A stretch of 64,000 nt of DNA from JAWKTM01 sp041399085 (GTDB lineage: Bacteria > Planctomycetota > Planctomycetia > Pirellulales > Pirellulaceae). Position 1 is the first letter of the stretch; each line of letters begins with the position of its first letter. Where the stretch lies: the NCBI GenBank assembly GCA_041399085.1, contig JAWKTM010000013.1, positions 62,001 to 126,000 on the forward strand, in the 5' to 3' direction. The notes beneath the pieces were generated by a model that saw only the letters and a list, made by a program, of their open reading frames with translations, did no database searches and was not told where the DNA came from. Position numbers and translations under genes: made by a program. Below, in pieces: positions 25,898 to 34,221 of the stretch.

Positions 25898-26863
25898 TTA
25901 TCCGAAGCGGAACAGGCGTTTGGCGTTGCCACCCAAAATCTTGTCTTGGTCCACGGGCGACAGATGCGACAACAGCGACTGTGCTCGATCGAAAGCCGCT
26001 CGGTATGAAGCGGGAGTGGCTCCCGCGCCGAATCCGCCGCCATAAATACAGCGGTCGGGACCGTAGGCTTCGACCAATCGCTTGACGATCGGCCGGATGT
26101 CGCGATGTGGATAGCTGCGAGTTTCGGGCAGTGACGAAATCTTCATCACGGTATTCGGGAACCGAGCCCAGCGAATGACGCGTTCGTGTTCGTCGGGCGT
26201 TCCTTGCAGCGGGCGGCCGAGGTGGTCGATGATCACGCGCGTGTCGCGAAAGTCCGCGATTAACGGCTCGAAGCCCTCAGCCCAACGCGGCTCGAAATGC
26301 AATTGCATCGCCAAGCCCGCTTCCGTCGCTGCTCGCCAATAGTCACGCAATTCGGGTTTGCCGAACGGCGGCAAGCGATCCGGCGCGTAGGCATGCACGC
26401 GTGTCGCAACGACATCCAATCGCTTGGCCAGTTCGGGCAACTTTGCCACCGAACCGGGTCGGTCGGCGAACAAGAGCAGCGTTCCTTTCAGCCGGCCCTT
26501 GCCGATTTGCAGGCAGTGTTCGAGATAGCGATGGTCGTCTTGATACGGTTCGGGATGCACGACGATGGCGTAGTCGATCCGTGCTCCGTCCATGCAATGC
26601 AGCAAGTGTTCGGGCGTCGCCGCTTCGGCCGGTTTGTACGGGGCTCGGGCGTGGTATGGAAACCGCTCGTCGCGATCGCCGGCAAAGCAGTGCAGATGCG
26701 TGTCGACGCGCGGCATGTCGGCGGAATTCGACTCATCGGCCCACGCGAGTCCCGCCAATGGTCCCGTATCGCATGAAGCCGCCAAGGCGCCGCCGGTCGC
26801 CGCGGCCGATGATCGAATGAAGTGTCGGCGGTCAGCAGTCCGGGTTGTTTGTGTGGTTGTCAT
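25898..26863 (-). CDS. Amidohydrolase-2 family metal-dependent hydrolase, Tat-exported
   Basis: About 321 residues. A twin-arginine signal, ADRRHFIRSSAAATGGALAA, lies near residue 10, so the enzyme is probably exported folded. The TIM-barrel hydrolase part opens with VDTHLHCF (His-x-His metal pair), followed by YAIVVHPEPYQDD, MQLHFEPRW, VIIDHLGRP and a C-terminal YGPDRCIYGGGFGAG. This is the order of PF04909 enzymes (2-pyrone-4,6-dicarboxylate lactonase and decarboxylase relatives). In the last motif the usual WGSDxP is replaced by YGGGFG, so the catalytic Asp of that strand may be missing. GAGG five bases before the ATG at 26863 favours this start over 26884. Substrate unknown. Confidence 0.88.
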   Translation of the reverse strand: MTTTQTTRTADRRHFIRSSAAATGGALAASCDTGPLAGLAWADESNSADMPRVDTHLHCFAGDRDERFPYHARAPYKPAEAATPEHLLHCMDGARIDYAIVVHPEPYQDDHRYLEHCLQIGKGRLKGTLLLFADRPGSVAKLPELAKRLDVVATRVHAYAPDRLPPFGKPELRDYWRAATEAGLAMQLHFEPRWAEGFEPLIADFRDTRVIIDHLGRPLQGTPDEHERVIRWARFPNTVMKISSLPETRSYPHRDIRPIVKRLVEAYGPDRCIYGGGFGAGATPASYRAAFDRAQSLLSHLSPVDQDKILGGNAKRLFRFG

Positions 26864-27017
26864 CGGCGCCTCGGTGGTCTGCAATCCGTCTGTGGTTGGA
26901 TTCCGTCGGAATAGATCGAATGGCTTAGTTTATCATGGAGCGGTGGGCGACGCTCGCTGGCGTTTGTCGCGGCATTGTCTCGCCCTGTTCGCTTCGTGGA
27001 TGAATGGTCGGGTGCCG

Positions 27018-29129
27018 ATGATGCGTTTCAATGGACTTTGCCTAATTGCTTTGCTCTTCGTTAGTGGGATTGCGGCCGCATGGTCGTCGCTGATTGCTAC
27101 GGGTCGCGCCGACGAGCCGATGGCGGTCGATTTCGTCCGCGACGTGGCTCCGATCTTCGAGCGACATTGTGTGCGATGTCATCACGCGGATGATCGCAAG
27201 GGAGACATATCGTTGCAGACCGGTAGCGACGTGCTGCAAGCGGGATATGTGTTGCCGGGCAAGCCGGAGCAGAGCCATCTGTTGGAGATTGTGCGGACCG
27301 GGACAGACGGCGAACCGCCCTCGATGCCGAAGGAAGGCGAGCCACTTTCGTCGGCCGAATTGGATGTGATGCGACGCTGGATCGCGGCCGGCGCCGACTG
27401 GCCAACGGACCATGTGATTCGTTTGCGGCCGAAAGCCGATACGAGCTGGTGGTCGCTGCAGCCGGTGCGAAACGTGCGGCCGCCGGATGTGTCCGAGTTG
27501 CCCATCGCCTGGGCCGTGAATCCGATCGATCGGTTCGTGGGCGCGAAGCTGTTGGAGCACGGACTGCGACCTTCCCCGGAGGCCGATCGGAGGACGTTGA
27601 TTCGCCGTTTGTATTTCGACTTGCTCGGCTTACCCCCAACGCCCGAAGAGGTGCGCCAGTTCGTGGATGATGACGGGCCGATGGCTTATGAACGCTTAGT
27701 CGATCGTTTGCTGGCGACGCCCCATTTTGGCGAACGCTGGGCCCGACACTGGCTAGACATTGCCCATTATGCCGACACGCATGGCTTCGAGCGCGATCAG
27801 CGTCGCGACAACGCCTTTCCATATCGCGATTATGTGATTCGGGCTTTCAATGATGATAAGCCGTACGATCAGTTCTTACGCGAACAAATCGCGGGCGATG
27901 TGCTCGATCCTGACAATCCCAATGCGGTGGCCGCGACCGGTTTTTTGGCCGCGGGACCATGGGATTTCGTGGGACAGGTGGAAACCAAGAGCGACGTGTT
28001 GCGGCGGGCGGCTCGGGCGGATGATTTAGATGATATGGTGACGACCGTCATGACCGCCACAATGGGTTTAACAATCCATTGCGCTCGTTGTCACGATCAT
28101 AAACTCGACCCGATCACACAACACGATTATTATTCGCTATGGGCGACATTCGCTGGTGTAAAGCGAGGCGAGCGGGATTTGAGTGACGCGGCCACGCAAC
28201 GATATCAACAAGAGAAAGCGGCGACGGAAAAGCGGTTAAACGAAGTGCTGTTCGAGATCGGGCAACTGCGAGGTGAGCCGCTGGATCTGGCCGACATGGT
28301 AGGCGGGGGCAATGGGCTCGGCACGGGTACGAAAGGGCATGGACTTGATCCCCGCACGGCCAAGCCACAGACTCGGCCCTTCGGTTTTCTCGGCAATATC
28401 AAACCGAACACATTTGCCGCGTGCGAGTATCCTTTTGTCGACGGTGTGTTCATTCCCGATGGAGGCGAGTCGGCGGCGGCAACGGACATGCCCCCGAGAG
28501 TTGTTATATCGTCGACGGGTTTGTCCATTACCGACACACCGGATACTTCGGCCGCGGCTTGGGATGCCATTCGCCACGGCCCGGTGGCGTCGCAGGATAT
28601 CACAACATTGGGCGGCATTGATTACAACTCGGCTGGCCATTCGCTGTTGGGACTGCATGCCAATGCTGGAATTACGTTTGATCTGGCGGCGGTGCGCGAA
28701 GCCACGGGACGCGGAGCCATGCGGTTCGAGAGCCGCGTCGGTTATGGCGGCCGTTCGGAACAAGGCCGTGCGGACTTCGCCGTGTATGTGGACGGGCAGC
28801 GCGTCGTCGAGCGACAAAGGTTGGGGGCTTCGGATGGCGGCATTGATATTGATGTGGCACTGCCGCCGAACGCGAGATTTCTCACACTCGTCTCGACCGA
28901 CGGCGGGAACGGCATTGGCTTCGATCAGATCTTCTTCGGTGATCCCGTTCTGCGAGACGAACGAAGCCAAACGTTAACCGCGGAGCAACAGTCGCGGCTT
29001 GTGGAACGCGAGCAGGAGATGCGTTCGTTGCGGACGAAGCTCGATTCGCTCGGCCCGCCGCCACGTGTGTATGGCGTGGTTTCGCAGCAACCTCCCGAAA
29101 TCCATGTATTACGGCGAGGCAATCCCTAG
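27018..29129 (+). CDS. PSCyt1-DUF1549 part of a secreted cytochrome, ended by in-frame TAG
   Basis: N-terminal two thirds of a planctomycete PSCyt1-DUF1549-DUF1553 protein. Signal peptide MMRFNGLCLIALLFVSGIAA, PSCyt1 heme site HCVRCHHADD, then DUF1549 with RRLYFDLLGLPPTPEE, HFGERWARHWLDIAHYADT and a second CxxCH, CARCHDHKLDP. A middle domain (about residues 430-640) carries a carbohydrate-binding-like strand region. The frame stops at TAG 29127-29129 after HVLRRGNP, in the middle of the conserved linker; the same frame then continues as normal protein sequence into DUF1553. So this is one gene with a nonsense codon, not two. Start could also be ATG 27000. No good ribosome site is seen for either. 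Confidence 0.85.
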   Translation: MMRFNGLCLIALLFVSGIAAAWSSLIATGRADEPMAVDFVRDVAPIFERHCVRCHHADDRKGDISLQTGSDVLQAGYVLPGKPEQSHLLEIVRTGTDGEPPSMPKEGEPLSSAELDVMRRWIAAGADWPTDHVIRLRPKADTSWWSLQPVRNVRPPDVSELPIAWAVNPIDRFVGAKLLEHGLRPSPEADRRTLIRRLYFDLLGLPPTPEEVRQFVDDDGPMAYERLVDRLLATPHFGERWARHWLDIAHYADTHGFERDQRRDNAFPYRDYVIRAFNDDKPYDQFLREQIAGDVLDPDNPNAVAATGFLAAGPWDFVGQVETKSDVLRRAARADDLDDMVTTVMTATMGLTIHCARCHDHKLDPITQHDYYSLWATFAGVKRGERDLSDAATQRYQQEKAATEKRLNEVLFEIGQLRGEPLDLADMVGGGNGLGTGTKGHGLDPRTAKPQTRPFGFLGNIKPNTFAACEYPFVDGVFIPDGGESAAATDMPPRVVISSTGLSITDTPDTSAAAWDAIRHGPVASQDITTLGGIDYNSAGHSLLGLHANAGITFDLAAVREATGRGAMRFESRVGYGGRSEQGRADFAVYVDGQRVVERQRLGASDGGIDIDVALPPNARFLTLVSTDGGNGIGFDQIFFGDPVLRDERSQTLTAEQQSRLVEREQEMRSLRTKLDSLGPPPRVYGVVSQQPPEIHVLRRGNP

Positions 29130-29168
29130 TCGCCTGGAGAACCGGTTGAGCCAGCGGCACTCTCCTGC

Positions 29169-30086
29169 TTGGATTATGTTCCGGCTGAGTTCTCAGGAAC
29201 CGGAATGAGCGAAGGAGACCGACGCGCGGCCTTGGCGGCTTGGATCACACACCCTGACAATCCACTCACACGACGTGTGATCGTGAACCGGATGTGGCAT
29301 CATCACTTCGGACGAGGCATTGTCGAGACGCCTAGCGACTTTGGGTTCGGCGGCGCTCGTCCCACGCATCCCGAATTGTTAGATTGGTTGGCCGGTCAAC
29401 TGTTGGCGAACGCGTGGTCGTTGAAGTCGCTGCACCGCATGATGGTGACCAGTCAGGCTTATCGTCAACATAGCTATCCGGGTGCATTATCCGACGATGC
29501 CGTGAATAAAGGGGCAGTGAATCCTTGGGACATCGACGCCGACAACCGCTGGCTGTGGCGAATGAATCCGCGACGTTTGGATGCCGAGTCGCTACGGGAT
29601 ACGGTTCTGTCGATCACTGGCAAGCTGAATCCTCACATGTTCGGCCCCGGTTATCGAGACTTTACCTATCAAGAAGCTTACGCGCCCATTTACACTTATA
29701 TCACACCCAATTCGCCTGACATGTGGCGGCGCAGCATCTATCGCTTTGTGGTCCGCAGCACGCCACACCGTTTTATGACGACGCTTGATTGTCCTAACCC
29801 AGCGAATTTGACTCCACGCCGCTTGCAAACTACGACCGCTCTACAATCGCTCGCGATGCTGAATAACGATTTCATGTTGAAGCAGGCGGAGTACTTGGCG
29901 AAACGCATCTCGACCGAAGTGGGCGATGAATCTTCGGGCCAAGTGGAACGGGCATTCCAGTTAGTTTTCGCGAGGCGCCCTACGGCCGACGAGCACGCGG
30001 CATCCCTGAAATTAATAGATGAGACCGGTTTGTTTCAGTTCTGCCGCATGTTGCTGAACGCGAATGAGTTTGTCTATATCGATTGA
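29169..30086 (+). CDS. DUF1553 part of the same gene, after the in-frame TAG
   Basis: Same reading frame as the upstream part. Directly after the TAG it reads SPGEPVEPAALSCLDYVPAE without a break, so readthrough or a restored sense codon would give a normal protein of about 1,022 residues. DUF1553 features: RRVIVNRMWHHHFGRGIVET, DFGFGGARPTHPELLDWLA, MMVTSQAYRQ, RRLDAESLRDTVL and the final FQLVFARRPTADE and LLNANEFVYID. If translated separately the first usable codons are TTG 29169 or ATG 29205, but it would then lack a signal peptide and could not reach the cell surface. The DUF1501 gene follows after 39 bp. Confidence 0.85.
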   Translation: MDYVPAEFSGTGMSEGDRRAALAAWITHPDNPLTRRVIVNRMWHHHFGRGIVETPSDFGFGGARPTHPELLDWLAGQLLANAWSLKSLHRMMVTSQAYRQHSYPGALSDDAVNKGAVNPWDIDADNRWLWRMNPRRLDAESLRDTVLSITGKLNPHMFGPGYRDFTYQEAYAPIYTYITPNSPDMWRRSIYRFVVRSTPHRFMTTLDCPNPANLTPRRLQTTTALQSLAMLNNDFMLKQAEYLAKRISTEVGDESSGQVERAFQLVFARRPTADEHAASLKLIDETGLFQFCRMLLNANEFVYID

Positions 30087-30125
30087 CCGACCATATGACC
30101 CGCCGCTGGGCAATGCGGCATTTAC

Positions 30126-31631
30126 ATGGCTGTCTCGCAGAAGAGTGTTCCAATGTATTACGACGAATCCTTGCATGTGTCACGTCGCCACTTTCTACAA
30201 GGAATGGGAGGCGGTTTCGGAATGGCCGCACTGGCTGCGTTGATTCAAACGGACAGTCTTCAAGCTGAATCGCCCACGGAAGAGCCATCGCCAATCAAGA
30301 CACACACGCCGCATCATGCCGCGACCGCTCGTGCCGTCATTCAAATTTTTTGTCCGGGCGGAATGAGTCATGTTGATACATTCGACTACAAACCCGAATT
30401 AGCTCGACGCGAAGGCCAGCCATTCGATACAACGGGCGAACTCCAGTTTTTCGCCTCGAAGCCGGGGAATTGCCGTGGCAGCTTCTGGCCGTTTCGCCAG
30501 CACGGCGAGTGTGGTCGGTGGGTGAGTGACTTGTTTCCACGGTTGGCCGACTGTGTGGACGACATGGGATTTGTCTATTCCATGCAAAGCAAGACGGCAT
30601 TGCATGGGCCGGCGTGTTTTATGATGAACACGGGCTTTGTGTTGCCGGGTTTTCCCTCAATGGGATCGTGGATTAGTTATGGGCTGGGTAGTGAAACACA
30701 GGACTTGCCAGCATTTGTAGTGTTGCCCGATCCGCGGGGTTTGCCGCCTGGTGGACCGATAAATTGGGGAGCTGGATTTTTGCCCGCCGTGTATCAAGGA
30801 ACGACGTTGTCGAGCGCCACTGGTGACTCGCCGATCGCCGATCTGTTTCCATCGGTGGGTTTTGGCGCCCGTTTAACATCATCACGCGAGACAATTGGTC
30901 GCGAGTTCCTGCAAACATTGAATCGCCGGCATGCCGCGGAGCGAACTGGGCAAGATGAGTTGGAGGCCCGTATTGCGGCGTATGAGATGGCCGCGCGTCT
31001 GCAATTGAGTGCGCCGGAAGTCACTGACTTGAGTCAAGAGACGGCCGCCATTCAGCGGCTGTATTCATTGGAGCACGAAGACTGGGGACCTTTCGGTCGA
31101 CAATGTTTACTCGCTCGGCGATTGGTCGAACGAGGCGTACGATTCGTACAAATATACTGCGGGGCAGAGAATACAACCGCCAAAAAGATTCGTCCCAACT
31201 GGGATTCGCACGAAGATCTGCCGCGCGACCACGGCTATTGGGGAGCCGTTCTCGACTCCGGCGCGGCCGCGTTGCTGACGGATTTGAAGCAACGTGGCCT
31301 GCTCGACAGCACCCTGGTCATCTGCGCTACGGAGTTCGGACGTCAGCCAGCAGCTCAAGGCGAGAAAGCCAAGGGGCGCGACCACAACGCCGGCGCCTTT
31401 ACGGCTTGGATGGCCGGCGGTGGGGTCCGCGGCGGCACGGCTTACGGAGCAACGGACGAGCTAGGATTTCAGGCCGCCGAAAATCCATCCTACTGTTATG
31501 ATCTCCACGCTACTGCCCTACATTTGTTGGGCATCGACCACACACGGCTTACATACTATCACAATGGGTTGCCTCGTCGTTTGACTGATGTGCACGGCCA
31601 TGTGATTCGGGAGTTGATCGCTGGACAGTGA
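30126..31631 (+). CDS. DUF1501 protein, Tat-exported
   Basis: A 501-residue member of the DUF1501 family, which has an alkaline-phosphatase/sulfatase-like fold. The twin-arginine signal is SRRHFLQGMGGGFGMAALAA at about residues 19-38. Family motifs follow: IQIFCPGGMSHVDTFDYKP (metal-site Asp region), SMQSKTALHGPA, VVLPDPRG, NWDSHEDLPRDHG and CATEFGRQP. These proteins nearly always pair with PSCyt1-DUF1549-DUF1553 proteins, as here (39 bp downstream). They are thought to be exported and to act on polysaccharides or sulfated material, but no reaction is proven. ATG 30153 is an alternative start with GAAGAG ahead of it. Confidence 0.92.
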   Translation: MAVSQKSVPMYYDESLHVSRRHFLQGMGGGFGMAALAALIQTDSLQAESPTEEPSPIKTHTPHHAATARAVIQIFCPGGMSHVDTFDYKPELARREGQPFDTTGELQFFASKPGNCRGSFWPFRQHGECGRWVSDLFPRLADCVDDMGFVYSMQSKTALHGPACFMMNTGFVLPGFPSMGSWISYGLGSETQDLPAFVVLPDPRGLPPGGPINWGAGFLPAVYQGTTLSSATGDSPIADLFPSVGFGARLTSSRETIGREFLQTLNRRHAAERTGQDELEARIAAYEMAARLQLSAPEVTDLSQETAAIQRLYSLEHEDWGPFGRQCLLARRLVERGVRFVQIYCGAENTTAKKIRPNWDSHEDLPRDHGYWGAVLDSGAAALLTDLKQRGLLDSTLVICATEFGRQPAAQGEKAKGRDHNAGAFTAWMAGGGVRGGTAYGATDELGFQAAENPSYCYDLHATALHLLGIDHTRLTYYHNGLPRRLTDVHGHVIRELIAGQ

Positions 31632-31660
31632 GTGGCCTTTCGTGACGAAATTCCCTTCCT

Positions 31661-32929
31661 TCACTCGACCGCGTACAACGCTTCAAAAGTCCGAATATAG
31701 ATTCGGCCGTTTGAGATGGCCGGCGAAGCGGAGATGGATTCTTCCATGTTGTTGGAAGCCAGCAACTCGAATTGACGGCCGGGCTTGACGACGCTGACCG
31801 TGCCGTCGCGAGCGGACAAGTAGATTTTTCCGTCGGCATACACGGGCGACGCACGATGTCGATCGCGGTGCGTGCGCTCTTCGTAAAACTGCTCGCCAGT
31901 CTCACGATCCAAGGCGATCAGATTGCCGTTCTCTCGACATAGATACACAATGTCGTCGACAACCAAAGGCGAGGGAACGTCGGGTGTAACACTATGAGTC
32001 CAGTAGCGGGTGGCGGTATTTTCGGTGACATCGCCGCTGCCGGTCGGCTTAAGCGCCACGGTTACACCCTTCTTGGCCGATGGAACCACAATCAACCCCG
32101 GCACGGCCAACGGCGAGGACACGAAACGTAGCGTCGGGTCGTAACGTGTCGGTGGATGCAAACCGCCACAGCGCCATAATTCCATTCCATCACTCAACCG
32201 ATGAGCAACCACATAGTCGGCTCCATGTGTCAGTAGAAACTCGCGTTCACCGTCGCGATAAAGCGTGGGCGAAGCGTATGAATGTTCGTTCTCCGAATGC
32301 GCTTCGCTAGGACGGCCGACTTGCCAAATCGTTTCGCCGGTCTTCTTGTCCAAAGCCGTGATGGTTGCTTCCCGCGTCTTCGCGTTTCCGTCCCCGTGGA
32401 TCAATTGCAGATACAGCCGGTCGCCATCAAGCAGTGGTGTGGAAGTCAACCCAAACTGAATTTTGAATTTACCGAAGCGGTCTTGCAGATCAGCATTCCA
32501 GACCGGCTCGCCCGCCACGGTATAGCAGGCTAACGAACCATCGGTGAACATCGCCCATACGTATTGGCCGTCCGTCGACGGGCTGTTCGACGCCGAATTG
32601 CCTTCGTCGCCGCGCACGGTTTTGTTGCCTTCGCTAACCACTTGCCGCCACTGTTGTTTGCCATCCGTGCCGATGCACAGCAATACCAACTGCTCGCCGT
32701 CGACCGCCGTTATAAAGATTCGGTCGTCCCAAACAACGGGCGTCGATCCGCCTGGACCTGGCAAAGCGACTCGCCAAGCGACGCGTTCCGTTTTGCTGAA
32801 CGCGGTCGGCAAGCCAGTTTCTTGGCTCGTACCGTCACCTCGCGGACCGCGCCACTGCGGCCAATTCTCGGCCCAAGCTGGGCGTGCGACCAACAAAACG
32901 AGTCCGATTAGAAGCAGGTTTCGACGCAT
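31661..32929 (-). CDS. PQQ-type beta-propeller protein, exported
   Basis: A 422-residue exported propeller. Signal peptide MRRNLLLIGLVLLVARPAWA, then NWPQWRGPRGDGTS, the same opening motif as the propeller at 18885. Blades are marked by ALDKKTGETIWQVGRP, ALDRETGEQFYEERTH and similar. Propellers of this type are very numerous in planctomycetes; a quinone-binding enzyme role is not shown. The start ATG 32929 is preferred to GTG 32941 because it places the basic residues directly before the hydrophobic core. It is convergent with the DUF1501 gene (29 bp apart). Confidence 0.88.
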   Translation of the reverse strand: MRRNLLLIGLVLLVARPAWAENWPQWRGPRGDGTSQETGLPTAFSKTERVAWRVALPGPGGSTPVVWDDRIFITAVDGEQLVLLCIGTDGKQQWRQVVSEGNKTVRGDEGNSASNSPSTDGQYVWAMFTDGSLACYTVAGEPVWNADLQDRFGKFKIQFGLTSTPLLDGDRLYLQLIHGDGNAKTREATITALDKKTGETIWQVGRPSEAHSENEHSYASPTLYRDGEREFLLTHGADYVVAHRLSDGMELWRCGGLHPPTRYDPTLRFVSSPLAVPGLIVVPSAKKGVTVALKPTGSGDVTENTATRYWTHSVTPDVPSPLVVDDIVYLCRENGNLIALDRETGEQFYEERTHRDRHRASPVYADGKIYLSARDGTVSVVKPGRQFELLASNNMEESISASPAISNGRIYIRTFEALYAVE

Positions 32930-33053
32930 GATGGTTCTCACGGGGCATGATGTCGAGAGGTGCGAGCGGCACGTAGTGTGGCCGACACGACGGCGCGGGT
33001 CAAGCAGATCGGGATCTACCGTTCCGCTTCAGCAACCAGCGACCAGCCGAAGA

Positions 33054-34022
33054 CTAGCCCTTCCGATGCTGCTGGAGCCAATCCGACAGTTCGGCCGGCG
33101 ATTCAAACTGGAGCAACGCTTCGCTGAGAAGTTCGAGTTCGCCGAGTGTCAGAGAATCGATTCGTTCGGTAATGTCGACGGAGAGCGGGCCAAATCGGTG
33201 CTGAAGTTGCCGCATGACAATCGTTCGCTCGCCTGCAAGCCGCCCCAATTCGATTCCCTGCTCGATTCCCTGCTCGATCCCCTGCTCGATTCCCTGCTCG
33301 ATCCCTTGCTTCATCCAACTGGTGACGATTTCCATGACTTGTTCCTGTTCGGGAGCGGCGATTTCGCTTAGCTGTTCGTCGAATTCGGTCTGCTGGTCCA
33401 TTGTAAGCTCCAGATAAGAATCGACGAAACCGGAAATCAATTGCATGCGAGCCGGGTCCAGTTGCAGTTTAGCGAGCATCCGCAGACAAGCCAGCTTCAC
33501 TCGCGGGCGATCGTGCGGGTCGATTCGCATCTTGGCCATCAGAGCGGCCGCCACGGGGTTCGTGCGTTGCAGAAAATCGGCCCAACGCAGTTCGTTCAAC
33601 TGCACGGTGCGATATTGAAACTGCAACACATGCAGATCGGGGAAGGCGACTTCGTAGGCGTTCGGCTGCGGTTGCCGAGGCGCATCGAAACTGAGCACGG
33701 CGATCGGGTAGACCGGCAAGTCGTGCAGCTCATGCAGCCTCGCAAAGTAGCTGAACATCCGCCGCGGAAAGTTAGCGACCGGCTGAGCTTGCGTCTCGAC
33801 ATGGATCAGGAAACAGAGCTCCTGTCCGCGAAACCGAGCCTTCGCCACCAAATCCACCTCGTGCCGATCGCCTTGCGTCACGTCCGTGAACAGTTCCTTA
33901 TCCAGAAACGTGACTGAATCCCGATCCAGGTAGATCAACAAGTCGGGAAAGAACAGCTCGATGAAGTCAACGAAGAACGTCCGCAGCAACTCTTTGAACA
34001 GCCGATCGTGATCCATGCCCAT
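33054..34022 (-). CDS. Rpn-family PD-(D/E)XK nuclease / putative transposase
   Basis: A 322-residue member of the recombination-promoting nuclease (Rpn/YhgA-like) family. The N-terminal nuclease fold shows DHDRLFKELLRTFFVDFIEL, then EVDLVAKARFRGQELCFLIH followed by VETQ, which supply the Asp and Glu/Gln of the PD-(D/E)XK core. The C-terminal part holds five GIEQ/GIEL copies from 12-bp tandem units near 33250-33310, then a DUF4351-like end (FGPLSVDITERIDSLTLGEL). Rpn proteins cut DNA and promote RecA-independent recombination in E. coli; repeat-number change in the GIEQ tract is common in the family. The gene stands alone and divergent from the UbiB gene. ATG 34016 is an alternative start. Confidence 0.85.
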   Translation of the reverse strand: MGMDHDRLFKELLRTFFVDFIELFFPDLLIYLDRDSVTFLDKELFTDVTQGDRHEVDLVAKARFRGQELCFLIHVETQAQPVANFPRRMFSYFARLHELHDLPVYPIAVLSFDAPRQPQPNAYEVAFPDLHVLQFQYRTVQLNELRWADFLQRTNPVAAALMAKMRIDPHDRPRVKLACLRMLAKLQLDPARMQLISGFVDSYLELTMDQQTEFDEQLSEIAAPEQEQVMEIVTSWMKQGIEQGIEQGIEQGIEQGIELGRLAGERTIVMRQLQHRFGPLSVDITERIDSLTLGELELLSEALLQFESPAELSDWLQQHRKG

Positions 34023-34221
34023 ACCCGTTGATTGTGGAAGTGAGACTACGCGTCTTTAGCACGTGGTCCAACACGAATGCAACGATTGTAGCGGCCATGC
34101 CGACATGATCCGGAGACGACGCTCAATTCGCCATTCCTCCGGGCCGTTGTGAATGGCAACCGCAACAGGAGGGGCATAGAATCGAATTCGCCTCTTGCTC
34201 CGTGCCAAGATCAACGTACCC

